A stretch of 36,171 nt of DNA, from assembly GCA_937915065.1 (NCBI GenBank), contig CALDMR010000123.1, forward strand, positions 1 through 36,171, written 5' to 3'. The translations under genes were made by a program, and so were the position numbers. The DNA is from an uncultured Clostridia bacterium. Its GTDB lineage: Bacteria; Bacillota; Clostridia; Oscillospirales; Oscillospiraceae. This document shows positions 1 to 7,577 of the stretch, piece by piece; positions within the stretch are counted from its first letter, which is position 1, and the number at the start of each line of letters is the position of its first letter. The notes under the pieces were generated by a model. The model worked only from the letters and a program-made list of their open reading frames with translations. It had not been told where the DNA came from and ran no database searches.

Positions 1-2
1 TG

Positions 3-377
3 GAAGCGGAAATTCCCGATGAGCCGGTATGGGTTCTGGGCGATCCCGATCTGATCACCCAGGTGATTTATAACCTGCTGGAGAATGCGGCGAAATTTGC
101 GCCCAAGGGCTCTGTGCTGAAATTGGGATTGGGCACGCGCAACGGAAAGGCCTTGGTGGCTATCCAGAATCGGGGAGAGACGATCCCGCCCGAAGAACTG
201 CCGCTGCTTTTTGAGCGGTTCCATAAGAGCGATAAATCCCGCAGTGAAGATAAGGACGGCGTGGGGCTGGGCCTGTATATTGTGAAAGCGATCCTCAGCC
301 AGCACCGCGAGGAGATCCAGGTCACATCGGTGGACGGCGTGACAACCTTTACCTTTACGATCACGCTGACAAAATAA
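3..377 (+). CDS. sensor histidine kinase, C-terminal fragment (ATPase domain)
   Basis: Only the last 124 codons are in the window; the frame is open from base 3, so the start lies upstream. The fragment is the HATPase_c domain of a two-component sensor kinase, which binds ATP and autophosphorylates a histidine that lies outside the window. Visible motifs are the N box (NLLENAAKFA), a G1-type box in which the usual D is N (QNRGETI), the F box (LFERFHKSDKSRS) and the G2 box (GVGLGLYIVK). It ends ten bases before the serine protease gene, so the two are probably one transcript and the protease may serve the envelope stress this kinase senses; that link is inference. Which kinase family it belongs to cannot be told without the sensor half. 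Confidence 0.93.
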   Translation, partial: EAEIPDEPVWVLGDPDLITQVIYNLLENAAKFAPKGSVLKLGLGTRNGKALVAIQNRGETIPPEELPLLFERFHKSDKSRSEDKDGVGLGLYIVKAILSQHREEIQVTSVDGVTTFTFTITLTK

Positions 378-387
378 GGAGTGTTCC

Positions 388-1695
388 ATGGAAGGGAAAG
401 AAAAAAAGTGGAAGGACCGCTATGCGGACCGGCCGGTCAATGAGGATCAGGCGCTGCTTTGGCGCCAGCAAACCCGGCCGCAGAGCGCCCGGGTTTGCTG
501 CCCGCCGCGGCCGGAGGCCGCTATGGCCCGGGAAGCGGGGGCTGTACGGAATCCGTGGCTGGAGAATCTGCCTGCTGCGCGTCCCCGGGGCGGCAAAAAG
601 GGCGTGGCCCTTTTTTTGGCGCTGCTCGTGGCCCTGTTGGGCGGCACAGGGGCCTACTGGATGGTCTTTGGGTTGCCCGATCGGCCCGATCGGGGCGCTT
701 ACTTCGGGCAGCTGAACGCGGAAAACGATCCGACGGCGATCCCCGTGGTTCAGGGCGGCGATACCCGGCTGTCGGTGCAGAAAGAACACGGCCCATTGCT
801 GACAAGCCAGGAGATTTATCAGAAAGTCAATCCGGCAGTGGTTGCGGTGATGGCTGTGCAGTCGGATTATTCGGCCTCTATCGGCACAGGCGTTCTGTTT
901 ACCGAGGACGGCTTTTTGCTGACGAACGCCCATGTGATTGAGGGCGGCCAAAGCTGCACGATCCTGCTGGCGGATGACCGCAGCTATGAGGCCGAGTTGG
1001 TGGGGTATGACCGGAAGCGGGATGTGGCCGTGCTGAAGGCGGTGGATGCTTCGGGCTTACCTGTGGCGGAAATTGGAGATTCCAAACAGCTTCGGGTTGG
1101 CGACCGGGTGTATGCCATCGGGAATCCTCTGGGCCTGGAACTGCGGGGCACGCTGACGGATGGGATCGTGTCGGCCATCAACCGGGATGTGGAAGTGGAC
1201 GGCCGCACGATGACGCTGATCCAAACCAACGCCGCCTTGAACGAAGGGAATTCCGGCGGCCCGCTGATCAATGAATACGGCCAGGTGGTCGGTTTGAATG
1301 TGGTAAAAATGAGCGCCCATGAAGGGGAGACCGGCGTGGAGGGCCTGGGGTTTGCCGTGCCCTCGGAAACGGTGGAATATCTGGCCAACCAGATCCTGCA
1401 ATACGGCGCGCCCCTGCCGGACACATCCTTGGGAATCACGGTTTATGCCGTTGGAGCGGAAGGTGATGCAGTGCGCGGGCTGATGGTGCGCCAGGTGACG
1501 GAGGGGAGCGGCGCCGATCTGGCGGGTATCCGGGCCGGCGATATCATCCTGTCGGCCGACGGTGCGGCGGTGCGCGAAACGGCAGACTTGCTGGCCCGCC
1601 GCCGGCAGCATGCTCCCGGGGAGGATATGACATTAACCCTCCTGCGCGGCGGTGAAACGATCACCGTGCAAGTGACACTGGATGCAGCGGAATAA
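388..1695 (+). CDS. membrane-anchored HtrA/DegP-like serine protease with PDZ domain
   Basis: A 435-residue protease of the trypsin-like S1C (HtrA) family, which degrades or checks misfolded envelope proteins. Residues 1-70 are a cytoplasmic, charged N-terminus; residues 71-92 form one transmembrane helix, leaving the protease outside the membrane. The catalytic triad reads His182 (TNAHVIEG), Asp212 (RKRDVAVLK) and Ser289 (NEGNSGGPL). One PDZ domain follows at about 345-430 (GSGADLAGIRAGDIIL). The start is fixed by GGAG seven bases upstream. It follows the histidine kinase by ten bases. HtrA-type proteases also sit near the WalK kinase in other Firmicutes, but there is no other sign here of a wal operon. 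The family call is secure; the exact paralogue is not. Confidence 0.93.
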   Translation: MEGKEKKWKDRYADRPVNEDQALLWRQQTRPQSARVCCPPRPEAAMAREAGAVRNPWLENLPAARPRGGKKGVALFLALLVALLGGTGAYWMVFGLPDRPDRGAYFGQLNAENDPTAIPVVQGGDTRLSVQKEHGPLLTSQEIYQKVNPAVVAVMAVQSDYSASIGTGVLFTEDGFLLTNAHVIEGGQSCTILLADDRSYEAELVGYDRKRDVAVLKAVDASGLPVAEIGDSKQLRVGDRVYAIGNPLGLELRGTLTDGIVSAINRDVEVDGRTMTLIQTNAALNEGNSGGPLINEYGQVVGLNVVKMSAHEGETGVEGLGFAVPSETVEYLANQILQYGAPLPDTSLGITVYAVGAEGDAVRGLMVRQVTEGSGADLAGIRAGDIILSADGAAVRETADLLARRRQHAPGEDMTLTLLRGGETITVQVTLDAAE

Positions 1696-1723
1696 ACGCG
1701 CAGAGGAATAAAGAGGAAAGTAA

Positions 1724-1753
1724 GCGCCCTGTAAACAAATGTTTATGGGGTGC
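1724..1753 (+). terminator. stem-loop after the protease gene, possible weak terminator
   Basis: A 13-pair stem (with G-T wobbles) formed by 1724-1736 and 1741-1753 around the loop AAAT lies 28 bases after the protease stop. No T run follows it, so intrinsic termination is uncertain; it could instead protect the 3' end of the mRNA. Confidence 0.4.
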
Positions 1754-1812
1754 TGCTATTTAGCCGCTGGCCTGTTGCGCCCGGGCTTTCGGTTTGTTGG
1801 GGCGGATTGACC

Positions 1813-1841
1813 TTGACAGATGGGCCGTCCCGTATTAAAAT
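1813..1841 (+). promoter_or_regulatory. sigma-A-type promoter of rny
   Basis: A perfect -35 TTGACA (1813-1818) is followed after 17 bases by -10 TAAAAT (1836-1841). Transcription would start near 1848, giving rny an untranslated leader of roughly 120 bases. Confidence 0.8.
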
Positions 1842-1904
1842 CATATAGGATTATTATCGGGCTCATAGGGGTTTACGGGCCCTGATCGTTTTCTGACACA
1901 AACC

Positions 1905-1947
1905 GGCCGGTGCAGGGCGTGCTTTTGCGGTGCCAGGCATGCCGGCC
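1905..1947 (+). other. possible 5' UTR hairpin of rny
   Basis: Inside the rny leader, GGCCGG at 1905-1910 can pair with CCGGCC at 1942-1947, enclosing about 31 bases. It lies 14 bases upstream of the AGGAGG ribosome binding site (1961-1966). No known riboswitch class was recognised. It may simply be a GC-rich chance pairing. Confidence 0.3.
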
Positions 1948-1971
1948 AACTACAAAGTTTAGGAGGAAGAA

Positions 1972-3483
1972 ATGGGCGACATTAACATAGCGATGATCGC
2001 GATTGCGATCGTGGCTGCAGTCGTAGCGCTCATTATCGGCTCCCTTCTCGGTTGGAACCGCAGAAAGTCTGTTGCGGAAAAGGAAATCTCCAGTGCGGAA
2101 GAAGAAGCAACCCGCATTATCAACGAAGCCATCAAAAGTGCTGAAAATAAAAAGCGCGAAGCCATGGTTGAGGCAAAGGAAGAGATTCTCAAGCAGCGCA
2201 GCGAGTATGAGAAGGAAGTGAAGGAGCGCAGAGCGGACCTGCAGAAACAGGAACGCCGCCTGCAGCAAAAGGAAGAGAATCTTGACCGCAAAACCGATGC
2301 GATCGAGAAAAAGGAAGAGTCCCTGGCGGAAAAGCACGCTCAGCTGGACAAACAGAAGGACGAGGTCCAGAAAATCAAAGAAAGCCAGACGGCCATGCTG
2401 GAGCGCATTTCCGGCTTCACCGCAGAGGAGGCCAAGGCTTATTTGATCCAGCAGGTGGAAACAGAAGTTACCCACGAAGCTGCCATGAAGATCAAGGAGA
2501 TCGAGACCCGTGCCAAGGACGAGGCGGACGCGAAGGCCAAAGAAATTATTGCCACGGCCATCCAGCGTTGCGCTGCCGATCAGGTATCTGAAATTACCGT
2601 CAGTGTGGTTCCCCTGCCCAGTGACGAGATGAAGGGCCGCATTATCGGCCGCGAGGGCCGCAATATCCGCACCCTGGAAACCATGACCGGCGTCGATTTG
2701 ATCATTGACGATACGCCGGAAGCCATTACCGTGTCCTGCTTTGAGCCTGTGCGCCGCGAAATTGCCCGCCTGGCGCTGGAGAAGCTGATTGCTGATGGCC
2801 GCATTCACCCCACCCGGATTGAGGAAATGGTGGAAAAGGCCAAGCGCGAAGTAGACGCTGTGATCAAGTCCGAGGGCGAGCGCGCCACCTTCGAAACCAG
2901 CGTGCGGGGGCTGCATCCCGAGCTGATCAAGATGCTGGGCCGCTTGCATTACCGCACCAGTTATGGCCAGAATGTGCTGCGCCACTCCATCGAGGTTTCC
3001 CAGCTGGCCGGCATGATGGCCGCTGAACTGGGCGCCGATGTGAATGCCGCCCGCCGTGCCGGCCTGCTGCACGATCTGGGCAAGTCCATCGACCATGAGA
3101 TGGAGGGTTCCCATGTGGCGCTGGGCGTGGAATTTGCCCGCAAGTTCCATGAAAAGGAAGATATTATTCACGCGATTCAGGCGCACCACGGCGATGTGGA
3201 GCCCAAGACTCTAGTAGCCCGCCGTGAGAATCTGGAAAACTATATCAAGCGGTTGGAACAGCTGGAGAGCATTGCCAGCAGCTTCCCCGGTGTGGAGAAA
3301 TCCTATGCGATCCAGGCCGGCCGCGAAGTCCGTGTGATGGTGAAGCCCGAGGAAGTTTCCGAGGATCGGATGGTGATCCTGGCCCGGGATTTGGCCAAGA
3401 AGATCGAAGAAGAGATGGAATATCCCGGTCAGATCAAGGTCAACGTCCTGCGGGAAACCAAAGCGGTGGAATACGCAAAATAA
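1972..3483 (+). CDS. rny: ribonuclease Y
   Basis: Membrane-bound endoribonuclease that starts mRNA decay in Firmicutes. The 503 residues match the usual length of about 520. Residues 4-27 are the N-terminal membrane helix, about 30-190 a long charged coiled coil, about 206-280 a KH RNA-binding domain with the GRIIGREGRNIR loop at 222-233, and about 330-440 an HD domain with His338 and the His367-Asp368 pair (LLHDLGK) that bind the catalytic metal. The start is set by AGGAGG six bases upstream. It has its own strong promoter and a terminator behind it; ymdB follows, the same order as in Bacillus subtilis. Nothing in the sequence looks damaged. Confidence 0.98.
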   Translation: MGDINIAMIAIAIVAAVVALIIGSLLGWNRRKSVAEKEISSAEEEATRIINEAIKSAENKKREAMVEAKEEILKQRSEYEKEVKERRADLQKQERRLQQKEENLDRKTDAIEKKEESLAEKHAQLDKQKDEVQKIKESQTAMLERISGFTAEEAKAYLIQQVETEVTHEAAMKIKEIETRAKDEADAKAKEIIATAIQRCAADQVSEITVSVVPLPSDEMKGRIIGREGRNIRTLETMTGVDLIIDDTPEAITVSCFEPVRREIARLALEKLIADGRIHPTRIEEMVEKAKREVDAVIKSEGERATFETSVRGLHPELIKMLGRLHYRTSYGQNVLRHSIEVSQLAGMMAAELGADVNAARRAGLLHDLGKSIDHEMEGSHVALGVEFARKFHEKEDIIHAIQAHHGDVEPKTLVARRENLENYIKRLEQLESIASSFPGVEKSYAIQAGREVRVMVKPEEVSEDRMVILARDLAKKIEEEMEYPGQIKVNVLRETKAVEYAK

Positions 3484-3523
3484 GAGATACGAAGGAGGAA
3501 GCACCCTCCTTTACGCCGGAAAA

Positions 3524-3552
3524 GGGGCGGGGCATCAGCCCCGCCCCTTTTT
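3524..3552 (+). terminator. intrinsic terminator after rny
   Basis: A ten-pair GC stem (GGGGCGGGGC at 3524-3533 with 3538-3547), loop ATCA and five Ts at 3548-3552. A smaller seven-pair hairpin, AAGGAGG/CCTCCTT, lies just before it at 3492-3511. ymdB starts only 19 bases later, so partial read-through into ymdB is plausible. Confidence 0.88.
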
Positions 3553-3570
3553 GCGAGATGGGAGAAAAGT

Positions 3571-4347
3571 ATGGAAGTTCGGATTTTAGCGATTGGTGAT
3601 GTGGTGGGGGCCGGCGGCCTCGACTTTTTGACCCGCTATCTGCGCCCCCTTAAAAAGCAGAAGGGCGTGGATTTTACGGTGGTGAACGGAGAAAACGCGG
3701 CGGGACTGGGTATCCTGCCCGGGCAGGCCCAGCAATTGTTTGATGCAGGCTGCGATGTGATCACTTTGGGAAACCACAGCTATGACAAACAGCAGATTCT
3801 TCCCATGCTGGAGGAAAACCGCTATATTCTGCGCCCGGCGAACTATACGGCCAGAGCGCCGGGGCGGGGGACTGCTTTTTATGACTGCGGCCGTTACAGC
3901 ATCCGGGTGATCAACCTGCAGGGGCGCGTGAACCTGAACTGCAACTGTGATAGTCCCTTTGCAGCGGCAGATCGCATTTTGAAGGAAGAGGAAAAGGCCA
4001 CCTTTACCCTGGTGGATCTGCATGCCGAGGCCACCAGCGAAAAGTTGGCCCTGGGGTATTATTTGGATGGGCGGGTTTCCGCCCTGTGGGGAACCCACAC
4101 CCATGTGCAGACGGCGGATGAGCAAATTCTGCCCAAAGGCACGGGGTATCTCACCGATGCAGGCATGACCGGCCCCCTGGTTTCGGTCATCGGTATGCCG
4201 GCAGAGCAGTCGATCGAAGGGTTCCTGGGCGGTATCCGGGGCCGTCATCAGGTGGCGGACGGCCCCTGCGGGATGGCTGGTGTGCTTTATACACTGGACA
4301 GCGCCGGCGGCCTGTGCACCTGCGTTGAGCGGATTTTTGTCCGCTGA
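3571..4347 (+). CDS. ymdB: YmdB family metallophosphoesterase
   Basis: A 258-residue cytosolic phosphoesterase of the YmdB/TIGR00282 family; the B. subtilis member hydrolyses cyclic nucleotides and influences the choice between motility and biofilm. The metal-binding residues of the family are all present: Asp10 (IGDVVG), Glu41-Asn42 (NGENAAG), Asn68-His69 (LGNHSYD), His151 (DLHAE), His176 and His178 (GTHTHVQT). The family's usual NHTWD is NHSYD here, a small variation. Length is typical (about 260). It lies directly behind rny, as in B. subtilis, though a terminator separates the two. The next gene starts ten bases after its stop, so they are probably co-transcribed. Confidence 0.95.
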   Translation: MEVRILAIGDVVGAGGLDFLTRYLRPLKKQKGVDFTVVNGENAAGLGILPGQAQQLFDAGCDVITLGNHSYDKQQILPMLEENRYILRPANYTARAPGRGTAFYDCGRYSIRVINLQGRVNLNCNCDSPFAAADRILKEEEKATFTLVDLHAEATSEKLALGYYLDGRVSALWGTHTHVQTADEQILPKGTGYLTDAGMTGPLVSVIGMPAEQSIEGFLGGIRGRHQVADGPCGMAGVLYTLDSAGGLCTCVERIFVR

Positions 4348-4357
4348 GGAGGAACCT

Positions 4358-5449
4358 ATGGTCAAGATCCTGCATGCTGCAGATTTTCATTTGGACAGCC
4401 CTTTCCGGGGGCTGTCGCCGGAGCAGGCCCGCTCCCGCCGCCGGGAGGCCCGGGACAGTATGTTCCGGCTGGCGAATTTTGCCAATGCCCAGCAGGTGGA
4501 GCTGGTGCTGCTGGCCGGAGACCTTTTCGACAGCGGCGAAATTTACCGGGAAACAGCGGAAGCCCTGGCAGAGGCGCTGGGCGGTATAGCCGGGCGCGTG
4601 TTCATTGCCCCGGGCAACCATGATTATTGGGATGCCCGGGGGCCATACGGCCGTGTCGATTGGCCGACCAATGTGCATATATTCAAAAGCAATCAGATCG
4701 AGGCGGTGGAACTGCCGGAGCAAAATTGCGTTGTGTACGGCGCGGCCTTTACAGGGCCGGAGTGTACCGATGACCTGCTGCGGGGCTTCCGGGCGCCCCA
4801 GGACGGCAGAACACACCTGATGGTGCTTCATGGGGATGTGGACGGCGGGCGGCGCTATAATGCAATCTCCCGGGGGGAGATTGCCGAGAGCGGACTGGAT
4901 TATCTGGCGCTGGGTCATGTGCATGGCTTCAGCGGTGTGCAAAAGCTGTGGAATACCACCTGGGCCTATCCCGGCTGCCCGGAGGGGCGGGGATTTGACG
5001 AGTGCGGCAGGCACGGCGTCCTGTTGGGTACGGTGGATCGGGAACGCTGCGACCTGCGGTTTGTCAGCTTCGCGCGCCGCCGCTATGAGATCCTGGAAGT
5101 GGATGTTACGGGGCAGCACCCTTTGGAGGCGGCGAAAACAGCCCTGGGCAGCGAAGGCACCGGAGCAGATCTTTACCGCATTGTGTTTACCGGAGAAACC
5201 GACGAGCGGGGCGTGGATTTGAAAGCTGTGCGGGAAGGGCTGGAGGAACGCTTTTATGGCCTGGAGCTGCGGGATCGAACCACGGTGGCCGGGGATGTAT
5301 GGGCCTGCGCCGGAGAGGATTCGCTGCGGGGGCTGTTCCTGAGCAATTTGCTGCGGCGAAAGGCCGCCGCCGGAACGGAAGAAGAGCGCCTGGCCATTGA
5401 CAGGGCTGCCCGCATGGGCTTGGCCGCCCTGGACCGGCGGGATCTGTGA
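4358..5449 (+). CDS. YhaO/SbcD-like DNA repair exonuclease (metallophosphoesterase)
   Basis: A 363-residue calcineurin-like phosphoesterase resembling the nuclease subunit of SbcCD-type complexes, close to B. subtilis YhaO. Metal ligands are visible: Asp9 and His11 (ADFHLD), Asp55 (AGDLFD), Asn87-His88 (PGNHDYW), His158 (LHGD), and His187 and His189 (LGHVHG). After about residue 240 the chain is a variable C-terminal part. The ATG at 4358 was chosen because GAGGAGG lies a few bases upstream; an open frame continues 26 codons further into ymdB without a ribosome site. The usual partner, a large SMC-like ATPase (YhaN/SbcC), does not follow; a convergent gene does. Family is clear, the exact substrate is not. 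Confidence 0.9.
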   Translation: MVKILHAADFHLDSPFRGLSPEQARSRRREARDSMFRLANFANAQQVELVLLAGDLFDSGEIYRETAEALAEALGGIAGRVFIAPGNHDYWDARGPYGRVDWPTNVHIFKSNQIEAVELPEQNCVVYGAAFTGPECTDDLLRGFRAPQDGRTHLMVLHGDVDGGRRYNAISRGEIAESGLDYLALGHVHGFSGVQKLWNTTWAYPGCPEGRGFDECGRHGVLLGTVDRERCDLRFVSFARRRYEILEVDVTGQHPLEAAKTALGSEGTGADLYRIVFTGETDERGVDLKAVREGLEERFYGLELRDRTTVAGDVWACAGEDSLRGLFLSNLLRRKAAAGTEEERLAIDRAARMGLAALDRRDL

Positions 5450-5468
5450 GGCGCTGCCTGCGATCAAA

Positions 5469-5511
5469 AAAACACCGGCGCTGCGATGATAAATCGCAGC
5501 GCCGGTGTTTT
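5469..5511. terminator. bidirectional terminator between convergent genes
   Basis: A 19-pair stem (5469-5487 with 5493-5511, loop GATAA) has an A run on its left and T-rich sequence on its right, so it can end both the phosphoesterase transcript (+) and the AAA+ operon (-). Confidence 0.9.
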
Positions 5512-5529
5512 CTTTTGGGAAATGGGGGA

Positions 5530-6630
5530 TCAGACCAGTTTCTTTTCCGGAAGAGTGCGCACAGCTTCGATATCTGCGGCAGTGATCTGCATCAGGTCTT
5601 CTTTGGTCAGGGTATCCTGGTCTGCCAGGCGGTTGCACTGGGCGGTGAGGATCTGCTCAAACAGATTGCGCACACCCCGGGCATTGCCAAAGGATACAGT
5701 ATCCTTGTTGCGCTCGGCAATGAGCAGCTGCACGGCCTTTTTTGCTTCTTCGTCCAGTTGATAGCAGCCCTTTTGGCACTGCCGCTCGAAAATGGACATC
5801 ATCTCGGCAATGGTGTAATCGTCAAAGTGGAGATACCGGTTAAAGCGGGATTCCAGGCCGGGGTTCGAGTGAACGAAATCGTCCATCAGCCCATCATAAC
5901 CGGCCACAATGACCACCAGATCGTCCCGGTGATCCTCCATGGCTTTCAGCAGGGTGTCGATGGCCTCCTGGCCGAAGTCGTTGTCGCTCTTGCCGTTCAG
6001 GGCATAGGCTTCGTCGATGAACAGCACGCCGCCCAGGGCCTTGGTGATGACCTTGCTGGTTTTCGTGGCTGTCTGCCCCACATAGCCCGCCACCAGGCCG
6101 CTGCGATCCACCTCCACCAGATGGCCCTTGGACAGGATGCCCAGGCTGTGGTAAATACGGGCCATGATGCGGGCGATGGTGGTTTTGCCGGTGCCGGGAT
6201 TGCCGGAAAAGACCATGTGCAGGGACATATCGGTGCAGGGCAGGCCGTTTTCCTTGCGCTTCTGATCGATCTGCACCATGTTGATGAGGTTCTCTACCTC
6301 TTTTTTTACGGCGCCCAGGCCAATATAACTTTCCAGTTCCTCTTTCAGGGAGGAAATCTCTTCCCGGGGCAGTGCGTCTTCCTGGGGCTCGGCGGCGGGG
6401 GCGTCGCCGGTGCCTGCAGCGGTCTGTTTTTTGGGCTGTTCCGGGACTGGCGCAGTGTCGGCAGGGGTGTCGGCGGCCGGTTCCGGCCGCTCCGGCACGG
6501 GCGCTGCGGCGGGGCCCCAAAAATCGGTGTCCATGCGCTTGAGATTGTTGGCGGTCAGGCTTTTGATCAGATCCAGCTGCTGCTGAATGATGCGGTCCTT
6601 GCGGTCGTTATTTCCCAGTTGAAGTGCCAT
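5530..6630 (-). CDS. AAA+ ATPase of the CbbX/SpoVK type
   Basis: A 366-residue ATPase. Residues 1-40 are polar and helical, 41-90 a linker rich in Pro, Ala and Glu, and about 100-360 a single AAA+ module: Walker A GNPGTGKT at 143-150, a pore-loop-like GYVGQT at 182-187, Walker B LFIDEA at 203-208 and an ESRFNR segment at 260-265 typical of the CbbX/SpoVK arginine finger. Such enzymes form hexameric rings that remodel partner proteins. ATG 6630 has GGAGG upstream; a longer frame of 18 more codons lacks one. Its first 23 bases overlap the Gx-transporter gene, so it is the last member of the minus-strand operon. The substrate is unknown; its coupling to envelope redox genes is unusual. Confidence 0.9.
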   Translation of the reverse strand: MALQLGNNDRKDRIIQQQLDLIKSLTANNLKRMDTDFWGPAAAPVPERPEPAADTPADTAPVPEQPKKQTAAGTGDAPAAEPQEDALPREEISSLKEELESYIGLGAVKKEVENLINMVQIDQKRKENGLPCTDMSLHMVFSGNPGTGKTTIARIMARIYHSLGILSKGHLVEVDRSGLVAGYVGQTATKTSKVITKALGGVLFIDEAYALNGKSDNDFGQEAIDTLLKAMEDHRDDLVVIVAGYDGLMDDFVHSNPGLESRFNRYLHFDDYTIAEMMSIFERQCQKGCYQLDEEAKKAVQLLIAERNKDTVSFGNARGVRNLFEQILTAQCNRLADQDTLTKEDLMQITAADIEAVRTLPEKKLV

Positions 6631-7147
6631 AAGAGAGTCCTCCCAATTTGGTTTTTTCCATGGCGGCGAACAGCAGCGCGGCAATGAAGCCGGTCAATGC
6701 GCCGGTAAACAGCGATACAACGAGCAGAATGGGCAAATAAGCCACGGCGGCCGGGCTGCCCAGGGTAAGCACTGCGGCGGCCACCTGGCCGATATTATGC
6801 CCTGCAGCGCCGGCGATGGATACGCCGTAAATCGACAGGGCCGGAACGCGGTGCAGCAGGATCATGATCAGCATGGCCAGCACGCCGCCGATGAGAGAAA
6901 AGAGCAGGGCGGAAGCATTGCCGGCGAACATGGCGCCCAGCAGGCAGCGGGCCAGCAGAATGACCATGGCCGGGGCTGCGCCGAGATAGTATAGGGCAAA
7001 AACGGTGACAATGTTGGCCAGGCCCAATTTGAATCCGGGCAAGGGGATCAGCAGGGCCGTGGGAAACATGTTTTCCAGATAGGAAAGGGCCAGGGCCAGG
7101 GCTGTCAGCATGGCGCAGAGGGCCAGCTGGTGTACATTCATTTTCAT
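6608..7147 (-). CDS. Gx transporter family membrane protein (EetB-like)
   Basis: A 179-residue hydrophobic protein with about five or six membrane helices, including the characteristic N-terminal stretch ALALSYLENMFP and the GFKLGLANIVTV segment of the family once called heptaprenyl diphosphate synthase component I. Members resemble ECF-type S components. In Listeria-type extracellular electron transfer loci a protein of this family (EetB) works with a NusG-domain-II protein (EetA); that is recalled knowledge, and its role here is inferred from the identical neighbour. It begins ten bases after the NusG-II gene and overlaps the AAA+ gene by 23 bases. A second ATG two codons in (7141) is an equally possible start. 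Confidence 0.88.
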   Translation of the reverse strand: MKMNVHQLALCAMLTALALALSYLENMFPTALLIPLPGFKLGLANIVTVFALYYLGAAPAMVILLARCLLGAMFAGNASALLFSLIGGVLAMLIMILLHRVPALSIYGVSIAGAAGHNIGQVAAAVLTLGSPAAVAYLPILLVVSLFTGALTGFIAALLFAAMEKTKLGGLSYGTSTGK

Positions 7148-7157
7148 GGAGCAGCCC

Positions 7158-7577
7158 TCACTTTACTACAATATCAAAGCCGGGGTCGCCGCCGTCTGCG
7201 GCGCTCAGCGTTACGACAAATCGTCCCGGCAAGCATACGATGCTCTCCCCGGAGCGGCTGATCCAACCGGTATGGACACAGTCTTGATTGGCACAGGGGG
7301 CGGACACCATGCGGAGATGGCCGTGGTTGATTTCCAGCACATAGGAGCCGTAGGTTTTGGTTTGATCCGGCATGCCGGCGGGCAGTTCAAAGGCGTCCAG
7401 CACCTGGCCGCTTTGGGAAACGGTGCAGAGCATGCTGCCATCGCCGGGATCTTTGGGGAGAAAGAGAAAGAACAGGCCGGCAGCCAGGGCCAGCACAGCG
7501 ATCACCACCAGCAGATCCCAGGGCGAGGGACGCAGCCGGAGAGAGGATTTAGTTTTTGGAGAGGTAGATATATTCAT
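7158..7577 (-). CDS. NusG domain II-containing envelope protein (EetA-like)
   Basis: A 139-residue protein with a cytoplasmic N-terminus of about 20 residues, one membrane helix at about 20-42 (LLVVIAVLALAAGLFFLF), and an outside domain. The second half has the family signature: a Cys/His cluster SAPCANQDCVHTGWI followed by ESIVCLPGRFVV. The name comes from fold likeness to NusG domain II, not from a role in transcription. It starts inside the end of apbE (29-base overlap, GGAG just upstream of the ATG), so translation is probably coupled. With the flanking FMN transferase and Gx transporter it forms the gene trio seen in flavin-based extracellular electron transfer and related flavinylation loci. 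Confidence 0.88.
   Translation of the reverse strand: MNISTSPKTKSSLRLRPSPWDLLVVIAVLALAAGLFFLFLPKDPGDGSMLCTVSQSGQVLDAFELPAGMPDQTKTYGSYVLEINHGHLRMVSAPCANQDCVHTGWISRSGESIVCLPGRFVVTLSAADGGDPGFDIVVK

Noticed and set aside
1873..3189. A 438-codon minus-strand open frame opposite rny
   Set aside because: It has low-complexity Leu/Phe-rich sequence and covers the promoter and coding region of rny; no ribosome site was seen.
5446..6687. A 413-codon plus-strand open frame opposite the AAA+ gene
   Set aside because: It starts inside the end of the phosphoesterase gene, reads through the bidirectional terminator and lacks any domain; the minus-strand AAA+ motifs are intact.
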